A DNA stretch of 12,885 nucleotides from Hamiltosporidium magnivora. Its lineage: Eukaryota > Microsporidia > Dubosqiidae. Positions 1-5,965 of the stretch are shown here, in pieces. The notes beneath the pieces were generated by a model, which saw only the letters and a list, made by a program, of their open reading frames with translations, had not been told where the DNA came from and did not search any database. The translations under genes and the position numbers were made by a program. Location: NCBI GenBank assembly GCA_004325065.1, contig PITI01000411.1, forward strand, positions 1-12,885, in the 5' to 3' direction. Position 1 is the stretch's first letter. Each line of letters starts with the position of its first letter.

Positions 1-313
1 TTTAACCCCCTGTTAACTCTTAATACTATTTATTACTGTTTAACACCTTGTTAACTCTTATTATCTATTCATATAATTTAACACCCTGTTAACTCTTAAT
101 ATTATTTATTACTGTTTAACACCCTGTTAACTCTTAATACTATTTAGTAGTAATTAACACCCTTTCAACACTTAATACTATTTATTTTTATTTAACACCC
201 TGTTAACTCTTAATACTATTTAGTAGTAATTAAAACCCTTTCAACACTTAATACTATTTATTTTTATTTAACCCCCTGTTAACTCTTATTATATATTATA
301 ATTTAACACCCCT
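1..313. repeat. 38-bp tandem array with ACACCCTGTTAAC core
   Basis: Eight consecutive units begin at 1, 39, 77, 115, 153, 191, 229 and 267, a strict 38-bp spacing. A partial, shortened unit follows at about 302. Each unit starts TTTAACACCC or ATTAACACCC, continues with TGTTAACTC or TTTCAACAC, and ends in an AT-rich TTAATACTATTTA tail. Units at 153 and 229 are a TTTCAACAC/TAGTAGTAAT subtype alternating with the main type, so a 76-bp higher-order unit is forming. The array probably runs off the left edge. Because 38 is not a multiple of three, the array cannot keep a reading frame, and I see no ORF in it. Confidence 0.95.
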
Positions 314-342
314 AATACGTTACCATATTCCCTATCATATCG

Positions 343-367
343 TATCCTAACCCTTCCCTAACCCTAA
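343..367 (-). repeat. Telomere-like TTAGGGTTAGG element, noncoding copy
   Basis: On the minus strand this reads as two TTAGGG-type blocks joined by GA. It matches the element at 3386-3410 on the plus strand at 23 of 25 positions; only the two central bases differ (GA against CT). It lies between the 38-bp array and the first gene. Whether it reflects real telomeric sequence or just this repeat family cannot be told from one window. Confidence 0.7.
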
Positions 368-416
368 TATTATGCATAAAACAACCCTTCCTTTTCTTTA
401 ATTTCTAAAATAAAAG

Positions 417-1472
417 ATGCAAATACACCGATTACCATTTAAATCACAAAAGATTTCAAACCTTACAGAATATCACCTTTCAAATCCCACATTTAAAAGG
501 TCAAAACAAATACACGAATCACTTGTTTTTTCTTTTTATAAAAAAATTTGCATTTCTACTGATTTATGTGGATTTAAGTTTTTAAGTAAGTGTAGTGTTG
601 TTAGTAAAGGGGGTGGTGTTATAGGAAATGTTTATGTTCCTTTCTATGATTCTAAGTACTCAATACTTAAAGGGGTGGAGAATGTATCAAAGGATATGAA
701 TAAATTAAAGGATATGGATATAGTAGAGGGTAAGTTAGAGGGTGTTAATAATACTGATAGTGATCAGGGTAGAGTAGAGGATATTAATAAGGGTGTTAGT
801 GATAAGGGTAGTATGGTGGGTGTTAATAATACTGATAATGATCAGGGTAGAGTAGAGGATATTAATAAGGGTGTTAATAATAAGGGTAACAATAGTAAGA
901 GATTAAAGGGTGGTAATACTAATAATAATAATAAGAGTGTTAATAAGGGTAAAGGAGAGGGTGTTAATAACAATACTAATGAACAACAGGGTGTTAACAT
1001 CAGTACTGATAAAAAAAACACTGTTAACAATCTATCTAATAAACAACAGGGTGTTAATAACACTACCAATAAACAAAACCCTGTTAACAATCTATATAAT
1101 AAAAAAAACCCTGTTAACAATCTATCTAATAAACAAAACCCTGTTAGCAATCTATCTAATGATAACCCCTTTATAACTAATGGCTTAAAAGATAAGTTAA
1201 ATGTCTTAAATATTGATAATTTTAAAGAATTTATATATTTCTATACGTTACTTATAAGAGTACCTCTTCCTTTTATATTTATACCTGAATGTTCTATTAA
1301 AGAGGTACAAGACTGTTTATCAGTATTTGAGTGTAATAGTATCGGTATGTGTGATAAAGGTGTTATTATATGTGAACCTTATGTTATGAATAGCTTAGGG
1401 TTTGGGTTTATGGTTGATAGTGTTATTTATATGGAGGGGGTTGTTAGTGTGTTATTTGGGTTTGTTATATAG
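417..1472 (+). CDS. Unrecognised protein with central GVNN/PVNN decapeptide array
   Basis: The 351-residue product matches no family I recognise. Residues 1-98 and 247-351 are ordinary mixed sequence. The N-terminal part has several Cys (45, 51, 55) and a GGGVIGNVYVPFYD stretch, and the C-terminal part is hydrophobic with Cys 282, 290, 296, 302 and 309. The middle (about 99-246) is Asn-rich and repetitive: a duplicated block (VNNTD-DQGRVEDINKGV) near 109-123 and 127-143, then decapeptides of the type QGVNNTTNK and NPVNNLSNK to residue 243. No signal peptide is evident. The in-frame ATG at 372 is cut off by a stop at 399, so 417 is the first usable start. The last codons and the stop lie in the first unit of a 71-bp tandem repeat. 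The long open flanks in such AT-rich DNA argue for a real gene; its function is unknown. Confidence 0.7.
   Translation: MQIHRLPFKSQKISNLTEYHLSNPTFKRSKQIHESLVFSFYKKICISTDLCGFKFLSKCSVVSKGGGVIGNVYVPFYDSKYSILKGVENVSKDMNKLKDMDIVEGKLEGVNNTDSDQGRVEDINKGVSDKGSMVGVNNTDNDQGRVEDINKGVNNKGNNSKRLKGGNTNNNNKSVNKGKGEGVNNNTNEQQGVNISTDKKNTVNNLSNKQQGVNNTTNKQNPVNNLYNKKNPVNNLSNKQNPVSNLSNDNPFITNGLKDKLNVLNIDNFKEFIYFYTLLIRVPLPFIFIPECSIKEVQDCLSVFECNSIGMCDKGVIICEPYVMNSLGFGFMVDSVIYMEGVVSVLFGFVI
711..1154 (+). repeat. In-frame GVNN to PVNN repeat array in the first gene
   Basis: This is the coding repeat of the 417-1472 gene. The DNA core is GGTGTTAAT early in the array and CCTGTTAAC later. From about 960 onward the units are 30 bp (10 residues), so the frame is kept. 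The order is GVNN units, then QGVNN units, then NPVNN units, ending NPFITN. The same order of subtypes is seen in the transporter array at 2316-2843. Confidence 0.9.
1395..1410 (+). repeat. TTAGGG-like stretch in coding sequence
   Basis: A TTAGGGTTTGGGTTTA stretch encodes Leu-Gly-Phe-Gly-Phe near the C terminus of the first gene. It is a weaker relative of the telomere-like elements at 343 and 3386. It could be only the codons of a Gly/Phe-rich stretch, so the link is tentative. Confidence 0.3.
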
Positions 1473-1735
1473 ATAAGAGGGTGTTATTTATATATGTAGT
1501 ATTATAAAGGGGTATTGGTGTGTTATTTGGGTTTGTTATATAGATAAGAGGGTGTTATTTATATAGGTAGTATAATAAAGGGGTGTTAGTGTGTTATTTT
1601 TATGGAGAGGTGTTAAATATAGAAGTAGCATAATAAAGGGGTGTTAGTGTCATATTTATGTGGAGAGGTGTTATTTATATAGGTAGTATAATAATGGCTC
1701 ATAAAGGGGTGTTAATTATAAACCTAGTAAATAAA
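1447..1735 (+). repeat. 71-bp tandem repeat overlapping the gene 3' end
   Basis: Copies begin with GTGTGTTATTT (GTGTCATATTT in the last) at 1447, 1518, 1589 and 1647, giving spacings of 71, 71 and 58 bp. Each contains an AGAGG(G)TGTTA segment, a GTAGTATAATAAAGGGGTGTTAGT-like segment, and variants of TTTGGG or TTATGGAG. The first copy supplies the last codons and TAG stop of the upstream gene; the others are noncoding. The GGTGTTA core links this array to the coding GVN repeats. Confidence 0.85.
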
Positions 1736-1805
1736 AGGGGAGGACAAGCAATAGTGATATTTAAAAGGTGTTAGAATGAGTAAAATGCTCAGTTTTATTA
1801 AAGTA

Positions 1806-1897
1806 GTCTTATTACTAGTAAGACAATTGTTTAATTAAAGGGGTCTTAATTATACTAATTATTTATTATGTTAACAGGGTCTTATTAATATTAAGAC
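1806..1897. repeat. Two hairpin-forming GTCTTA...TAAGAC repeats
   Basis: GTCTTA and TAAGAC form a 6-bp stem at 1806-1824 (spacer TTACTAG), and the same arms recur at 1879-1897 (spacer TTAATAT). Both are followed by AAT. A third GTCTTA without its partner arm sits at 1843, so GTCTTA recurs about every 36-37 bp. The repeats lie in the middle of the gap between two convergent genes, where a bidirectional 3'-end signal could be placed, but no such role can be shown from sequence alone. Confidence 0.55.
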
Positions 1898-1965
1898 AAT
1901 AGATTTATAGTATACTGTAATTACTTTAAAAGGTTTTATTTACAATAATTACTTCCTATTATTAA

Positions 1966-2111
1966 CACCCCTTTACATTAGGATACAATTATTACCCTTA
2001 TATATACTCTTATTAACACCCCTTTACCTTACCATACAATTATACCCTTATAATATACTCCTATTATTAACACCCCTTTACATTACTATACAATTATTAC
2101 CCTTTACTTTA
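1966..2111. repeat. Noncoding ATTAACACCCCTTTAC tandem repeats
   Basis: Three units begin at 1971, 2012 and 2066. Each has ATTAACACCCCTTTAC, then CATACAATTAT or similar, then ACCCTTATA and an AT-rich spacer. Spacings of 41 and 54 bp cannot hold a frame. Read on the minus strand this is GTAAAGGGGTGTTAAT, the same core as the coding repeats of the adjacent minus-strand gene, which ends at 2112. Confidence 0.85.
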
Positions 2112-4223
2112 TTATATAACATTATCACCCTTTATATATATATACGTATAAATAACACTACATATACAAGCATATAGTAAATAACACCTCTTACCCATAT
2201 AGTCATGTGTTATAGGAAATATATAACTAAAAATAAAACATGTTAACCAATTAACAGTAACACATGTCTTAGCAATAACAGTATTAGAATAACACTTTGT
2301 TTTAGTATTAACAGGGTTATAAGTATTGAGTGTATTTTTAAAGGGGTGTTGTGTAAGTATACTGTTATTAACAGGGTGATAATTATCAGATAGGTTATTA
2401 AAGGGGTGTTGTTCATTAGTACTATTGTTAACGGGGTTATAATTATCTATACTATTGTTAACAGGGTTATAACCATTTACACTGTTACTAACCCCCTTAC
2501 AATTATCTTTACTATTGTTAACACCTTTATAACTATCTTTACTATTGTTAACACCCTTATAACCGTCTACACTGTCATTAACACCCTTATAACCATCTAT
2601 ACTCTCATTAACACCCTTATAACCATCTACACTTTTAATAACACCCTTATAATTATCTACACTGTTGTTAACACCCACTACCATATCCTTGTCATTAACA
2701 CCTTTATAACTATCTTTACTATCATTAACACCCACTACCATATCCTTGTCATTAACACCCTTATAACCATCTACACTGTCATTAACACCCTTATAACAAT
2801 CTACACTCTCATTAACACTATCCCCCACCTTACTATTCCCCCCTACAAGTTGCCATGGTATAGGTCCTAACCCTATAGTAAACCCTATAAGATATACAAA
2901 CAAAGAAATAAGTACATTTAAAGAACTACTTAACATAATAAGACCAACCAGTGTTAATAAATTACTAATTAAAAATATTTTTTTTCTTTCCATTTTTAGT
3001 AATATTGATATTAAAGTAAATACAATCATTGTTATATTTATTGTTATTATAAGTAAAGTATAAGGTATGTTATTTGATATAAGAAGTGAAGTGTATTGTA
3101 TTACACCGTTTATACAGGAGAGTTGTTGTAGTATATGAGTGAGTAAAGAAATAACAAGTGTATTACCAGTATTAGTAGTTATAGTATTGTTAGGGGTAGT
3201 ATTGTTAGAGGTAGTATTAGTTATAGTATTGTTATTACTGTGGTTGTTAGTATTACTGTTATTACAGTCTCTGTTAGTACTGTGGTTGTTAGTATCACAG
3301 TTATTACTATCACAGTTATTACAGTTATTGTTATCACTACTGTTATTACAGTCTTTTTTAGTATCTTTATTGTTTATGCATTTATTTAGGGTTAGGCTAG
3401 GGTTAGGATATAGATCTACTGTATTAACAATACTAACACACTTACTATCACACTCACCAATACTTTCATACTCACTTATTTCTATCTTTTTAAAGTATAG
3501 AAGTGTTGAATGTAGAATTATTACTAGAAATAAAATATAAAAAGGTATTTTCCATGTCTCCAACGTATAAAAAATAAATGAAAAAATTTGTCCAACAAAT
3601 ATTCCGAGTATAATAAATATTTGATGATAATTCTTTATAAATTTAGATGTATTTGTAAGAAATGAAGGTACAGATATACTTGTAAGTCCTACTGCCATAC
3701 CTGTTATTATTCTTGATATACATAGTATTGTATATGAAGTACAAGTGGTGAATAGTAAGGTAGAAGTAATGTAGAGTAGATTAGCAAGTAAAAGAATATG
3801 AAGTGTAGTAGGATTGGTATTAGTATTATTAGTAGTATTAGTAGTAGTAGTAGTATTATCATTAGTAATATCAAATCTATCAAATCTATCATATCTATCT
3901 CTATTAATATCAATACTAGAATTTTCTTTATTTTTGTTGATATAACTGCTAGGATTAGGATATATGTGTTTAGATATGAGAATATAAAAATATTTAAAAA
4001 GTGTAGTATGAAAGAGAGCAGTTATAGGTGCACCAAGACTAAGTAAAGCAATGAGAAATGCCCATTGTGATGTGGTAGTAAGTATACATGACTTTATAAT
4101 AGTGTTTTGTGTTGAACAAGTAGAAAATACTTGTTTTGCTGTGTTTATGTTTGTAAGGTTTATACCGAGAATGAATGAAGAGAGAGATACTGTTAGTGCA
4201 AGCATTGCGGGTTTTTTATACAT
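2112..4223 (-). CDS. MFS sugar transporter expanded by three loop insertions
   Basis: The 703-residue membrane protein has the sugar-porter plan. After TM1, an outer loop has Cys 36 and Cys 46, and TM2 ends in SLGAP. TM4 carries SRIITGMAVGLTSISVPSFL (160-179). TM7 carries QQLSCINGVIQYTS (356-369). A charged MERKK (401-405) precedes TM9, TM10 ends in GLGPIPW (441-447), and TM11 has VNW (647-649). It aligns end to end with the 399-residue neighbour once three insertions are removed: about 78-132 (Asp/Arg/Thr/Asn-rich), 247-345 (Asn/Cys/Thr-rich) and 461-636 (GVNN decapeptides). All three fall in loops expected to face the cytoplasm. The third replaces the IFPPEYKEVG segment present in the paralogue. 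The frame is open throughout. The start has a C-run just upstream. It probably imports hexose; whether it still transports is uncertain. Confidence 0.9.
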   Translation of the reverse strand: MYKKPAMLALTVSLSSFILGINLTNINTAKQVFSTCSTQNTIIKSCILTTTSQWAFLIALLSLGAPITALFHTTLFKYFYILISKHIYPNPSSYINKNKENSSIDINRDRYDRFDRFDITNDNTTTTTNTTNNTNTNPTTLHILLLANLLYITSTLLFTTCTSYTILCISRIITGMAVGLTSISVPSFLTNTSKFIKNYHQIFIILGIFVGQIFSFIFYTLETWKIPFYILFLVIILHSTLLYFKKIEISEYESIGECDSKCVSIVNTVDLYPNPSLTLNKCINNKDTKKDCNNSSDNNNCNNCDSNNCDTNNHSTNRDCNNSNTNNHSNNNTITNTTSNNTTPNNTITTNTGNTLVISLLTHILQQLSCINGVIQYTSLLISNNIPYTLLIITINITMIVFTLISILLKMERKKIFLISNLLTLVGLIMLSSSLNVLISLFVYLIGFTIGLGPIPWQLVGGNSKVGDSVNESVDCYKGVNDSVDGYKGVNDKDMVVGVNDSKDSYKGVNDKDMVVGVNNSVDNYKGVIKSVDGYKGVNESIDGYKGVNDSVDGYKGVNNSKDSYKGVNNSKDNCKGVSNSVNGYNPVNNSIDNYNPVNNSTNEQHPFNNLSDNYHPVNNSILTQHPFKNTLNTYNPVNTKTKCYSNTVIAKTCVTVNWLTCFIFSYIFPITHDYMGKRCYLLYACICSVIYTYIYIKGDNVI
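2316..2843 (-). repeat. GVNN/PVNN decapeptide array in transporter TM10-TM11 loop
   Basis: About seventeen 30-bp units encode decapeptides of the form NSVDGYKGVN, changing to NSIDNYNPVN and then HPFNN/HPFKN toward the TM11 side. A higher-order doublet with DKDMVVGVN occurs twice (near residues 482-490 and 501-509). The shared DNA core is GGTGTTAAT or CCTGTTAAC. Units are multiples of three, and no stop or frameshift interrupts them. Confidence 0.95.
3189..3485 (-). repeat. Asn/Cys/Thr-rich insertion in TM6-TM7 loop
   Basis: This encodes residues about 247-345. After YPNPSLTLNKC come runs such as DCNNSSDNNNCNNCDSNN and then Asn/Thr-only sequence up to TM7. The DNA is dominated on the plus strand by GTTATTACAGTTATT-like and TTAGTATTGTTA-like short repeats. 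About ten Cys residues cluster between 248 and 310, which is unusual for a plain Asn-rich spacer. Confidence 0.85.
3386..3410 (+). repeat. Telomere-like TTAGGGTTAGG element inside coding DNA
   Basis: The plus strand carries TTAGGGTTAGG, then CT, then AGGGTTAGGATA. Read on the minus strand it encodes the YPNPSLTLN segment that opens the second transporter insertion. It matches the noncoding copy at 343-367 at 23 of 25 positions and shares a 15-of-16 match with 3949-3964 in the first insertion. Confidence 0.75.
3828..3992 (-). repeat. Asp/Arg/Thr/Asn-rich insertion in TM2-TM3 loop
   Basis: This encodes residues about 78-132: YPNPSSYINKNKE, then DRYDRFDRFDIT, then a run of Thr and Asn. On the plus strand it is largely AGTAGTATTAGT and ATCAAATCT repeats. 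It starts with the same YPNPS motif as the second insertion, coded by CTAGGATTAGGATATA at 3949-3964. That suggests both insertions began from copies of one element. Confidence 0.8.
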
Positions 4224-4235
4224 ATGGAGGGGGGG
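4224..4235 (-). promoter_or_regulatory. C-run start signal before transporter ATG
   Basis: On the minus strand the bases before the ATG read TACCCCCCCTCCAT, a run of seven C ending 6 bp before the start codon. CCC-type motifs directly upstream of start codons are an established transcription/start signal in microsporidia, usually with very short 5' leaders. This supports the chosen start. I see no equally clear C-run before the other two complete genes. Confidence 0.5.
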
Positions 4236-4293
4236 TATTTAGTTTTGATTTATATTTTAGATTTACTTATATTGATTAGTTTATTTTAGATTT

Positions 4294-4456
4294 CTTATAT
4301 TAGTTTGACTTATATATGATTTTCTTATTAGTTTTTCTTATATATGATTTTCTTATATATGATTTTCTTACATTAGTTTTTCTAATATTAGTTTTTCTTA
4401 TATATGATTTTCTAATATTAGTTTTTCTTATATATGATTTTCTTACATTAGTTTTT
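4294..4456. repeat. 15-bp tandem array with two alternating subtypes
   Basis: Units start at 4294, 4309, 4324 (shortened to 13 bp), 4337, 4352, 4367, 4382, 4397, 4412, 4427 and 4442. One subtype reads CTTATATATGATTTT and the other CTTACATTAGTTTTT or CTAATATTAGTTTTT. The subtypes partly alternate, suggesting a 30-bp higher-order unit. Degenerate relatives extend left to about 4240. The array occupies the region upstream of the large transporter gene. It is not related to the GTTAAC repeats. Confidence 0.9.
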
Positions 4457-4765
4457 CTTGTTAGATTTGTATATTAGATCAAATATAGATAAATTAAATT
4501 TTTTTAAATAAGAAAATATAAAGAATATTGAAGTAAAATAACAAATAAAATGAAATAATATGAATACTTAATTATAATACTAACTAGGAATAAGAAAATT
4601 TATAAGAATAATAAATTCAAAAGGTACTTAATCATTAAAAAAAAATTACTGAATTAGAAATATTGTTACTAAATACAAATAATAGAATCACAAATAAAGC
4701 AAAAGAGTTATTATATAAATCTAAAATTAAATATAGATTTTTTTCAGTTTTTTTTTACTTAAAAT
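4457..4765. other. AT-rich spacer between tandem transporters
   Basis: These 309 bases hold the end of the gap between the 3' end of the 399-residue transporter gene and the 15-bp array. They are almost entirely A/T with A-runs. I see no ORF, RNA gene or clear signal here. Confidence 0.6.
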
Positions 4766-5965
4766 TTATATTGCTTTTCCGTATATGGAAATATAGATAG
4801 CTAATACAAATATTATGGAGCCAAATATGGTGTAACACATTTTACCCATATTGGTAAATATTATGGGGAAGATGTAACTGAAGGCGAAGCATGTTATCCA
4901 ATTTACACCAACTGCTATGTTGGAACCTACTTCTTTATATTCTGGAGGGAATATGTTACCTAATATGTTCCAGGGGATGGGGCCGAGACCTATTGTGTAT
5001 CCTAGTATGTATATTGCAACGGTAAATTCTATGAATTTACCTGAGGACATCATGAAGAGGCCGAAAGATGTGATGAGAAGGCTTATAAGTAGTAGAGTTC
5101 TTCTTTTTATGGTGGCTATTAGGTAGAAGTGCAGTATTGTGCACAACATCATGACACAACTGATTGAGAGTACTATTTGGGCTGGTGAGAGACTGGAGGC
5201 TATGAGCATTGTGGAGTATTGTATTACGTTGTTTACACAGCTGAGTTGTCTTCCTATGTGTATAGAAAGGGCGGGAAATATAGCTTTTCTTCCTTCTTTG
5301 GATGTAAAAATGCTGAAAATTGACTTTTTTGTGCTTTCCACGGAAAATTCGACATTTTTTATTAAAAGTAATAAAAATGTGTGGCAAAGTAAAAACATCA
5401 AATTTATGTACAATCGAATCTTCCAGTTATCCACGTTTGTAAATCCAAATGAAAGTACTTGGCCACTAAAAATGCCTACAATTATAAACAGTTGGTTATA
5501 ATTTATAATGAGTTTGTTTTTGCTGAGATATGAGATATACAGAGGTACATTAACTGAACAAAGACCTACACCGCATCCTACAATAAATCTACCCAAAACT
5601 ACTGACAAATAGTTGTATGTAAAAGCTATTATAGAGAATCCTATTATGTATAAAGCATTGGCTATTAAAAGAAACTTTTTTTTAGAGAGAGATGTATATT
5701 TGGACAAGTAAATAGCAAATGGTGCGCCTAGACTCAGTATCGATACAAAAAAAGACCATTCATTTTTTGTGCACTGTACACACCTTTTCAAATTAGAATC
5801 TTCTTCACTGCATTCCATAAATATAGCTGCTGCAGAATCCAATATAGACATATTTAAACCAATACTAAATGCACACAGTGCTGCTATAATAGCAGAAAAC
5901 TGTATTGCAGCATTCGTATCAAGAAACCATCTTCTAAAAATGTTGAGATTCTTTTCTTTTTTCAT
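4766..5965 (-). CDS. Compact MFS sugar (hexose) transporter
   Basis: This 399-residue protein has about twelve membrane segments (roughly 21-45, 70-90, 97-117, 121-145, 156-176, 186-203, 228-255, 262-284, 289-308, 312-336, 350-370, 376-396). Sugar-porter signatures are SLSKKKFLLI after TM2, GRFIVGCGVGLCSVNVPLY (125-142) in TM4, QLF(158-160)...GIFSGQ (164-169) in TM5, RQLSCVNNVIQYST (239-252) in TM7, IKRRTLLL before TM9, GLGPIPW (326-332), and VNWITCF plus IFP in TM11. It is shorter than usual: the PESPR motif after TM6 is absent, and the usual acidic residue after GPIPW is Asn 337 (GNIFPPEY). Its role is likely plasma-membrane uptake of host sugar. It lies in tandem with the 703-residue paralogue. 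A 14-codon upstream ORF (5934-5978) overlaps the start in another frame, and a weak ACCG lies 6 bp upstream of the ATG. Confidence 0.95.
   Translation of the reverse strand: MKKEKNLNIFRRWFLDTNAAIQFSAIIAALCAFSIGLNMSILDSAAAIFMECSEEDSNLKRCVQCTKNEWSFFVSILSLGAPFAIYLSKYTSLSKKKFLLIANALYIIGFSIIAFTYNYLSVVLGRFIVGCGVGLCSVNVPLYISYLSKNKLIINYNQLFIIVGIFSGQVLSFGFTNVDNWKIRLYINLMFLLCHTFLLLLIKNVEFSVESTKKSIFSIFTSKEGRKAIFPALSIHIGRQLSCVNNVIQYSTMLIASSLSPAQIVLSISCVMMLCTILHFYLIATIKRRTLLLISLLITSFGLFMMSSGKFIEFTVAIYILGYTIGLGPIPWNILGNIFPPEYKEVGSNIAVGVNWITCFAFSYIFPIIFTNMGKMCYTIFGSIIFVLAIYISIYGKAI

Noticed and set aside
1..310. CRISPR-like array (regular 38-bp spacing)
   Set aside because: Units are contiguous with no unique spacers, and the genes are eukaryotic; it is a plain tandem repeat.
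842..1150. Minus-strand ORF of 102 codons over the first gene's repeat array
   Set aside because: Leu/Thr-rich repetitive translation mirroring the GVNN array; a shadow of the plus-strand gene.
2406..2870. Plus-strand ORF of 154 codons (Ile/Thr/Val/Asn repeats)
   Set aside because: Antisense of the transporter's decapeptide array; open only because the 30-bp repeat lacks stops in that frame.
2863..2880. TTAGG-like bases near the GLGPIPW codons
   Set aside because: Explained by codons of the conserved Gly-Leu-Gly-Pro motif, so not counted as a telomere-like element.
3139..3540. Plus-strand Leu/Val-rich ORF of 133 codons that looks membrane-like
   Set aside because: Antisense of the Asn-rich insertion and TM5-TM7 region of the transporter; hydrophobicity comes from complementing Asn codons.
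5037..5501. Two overlapping ORFs (minus 5037-5387, plus 5139-5501)
   Set aside because: Both lie wholly inside the well-supported 399-residue transporter and match no family.
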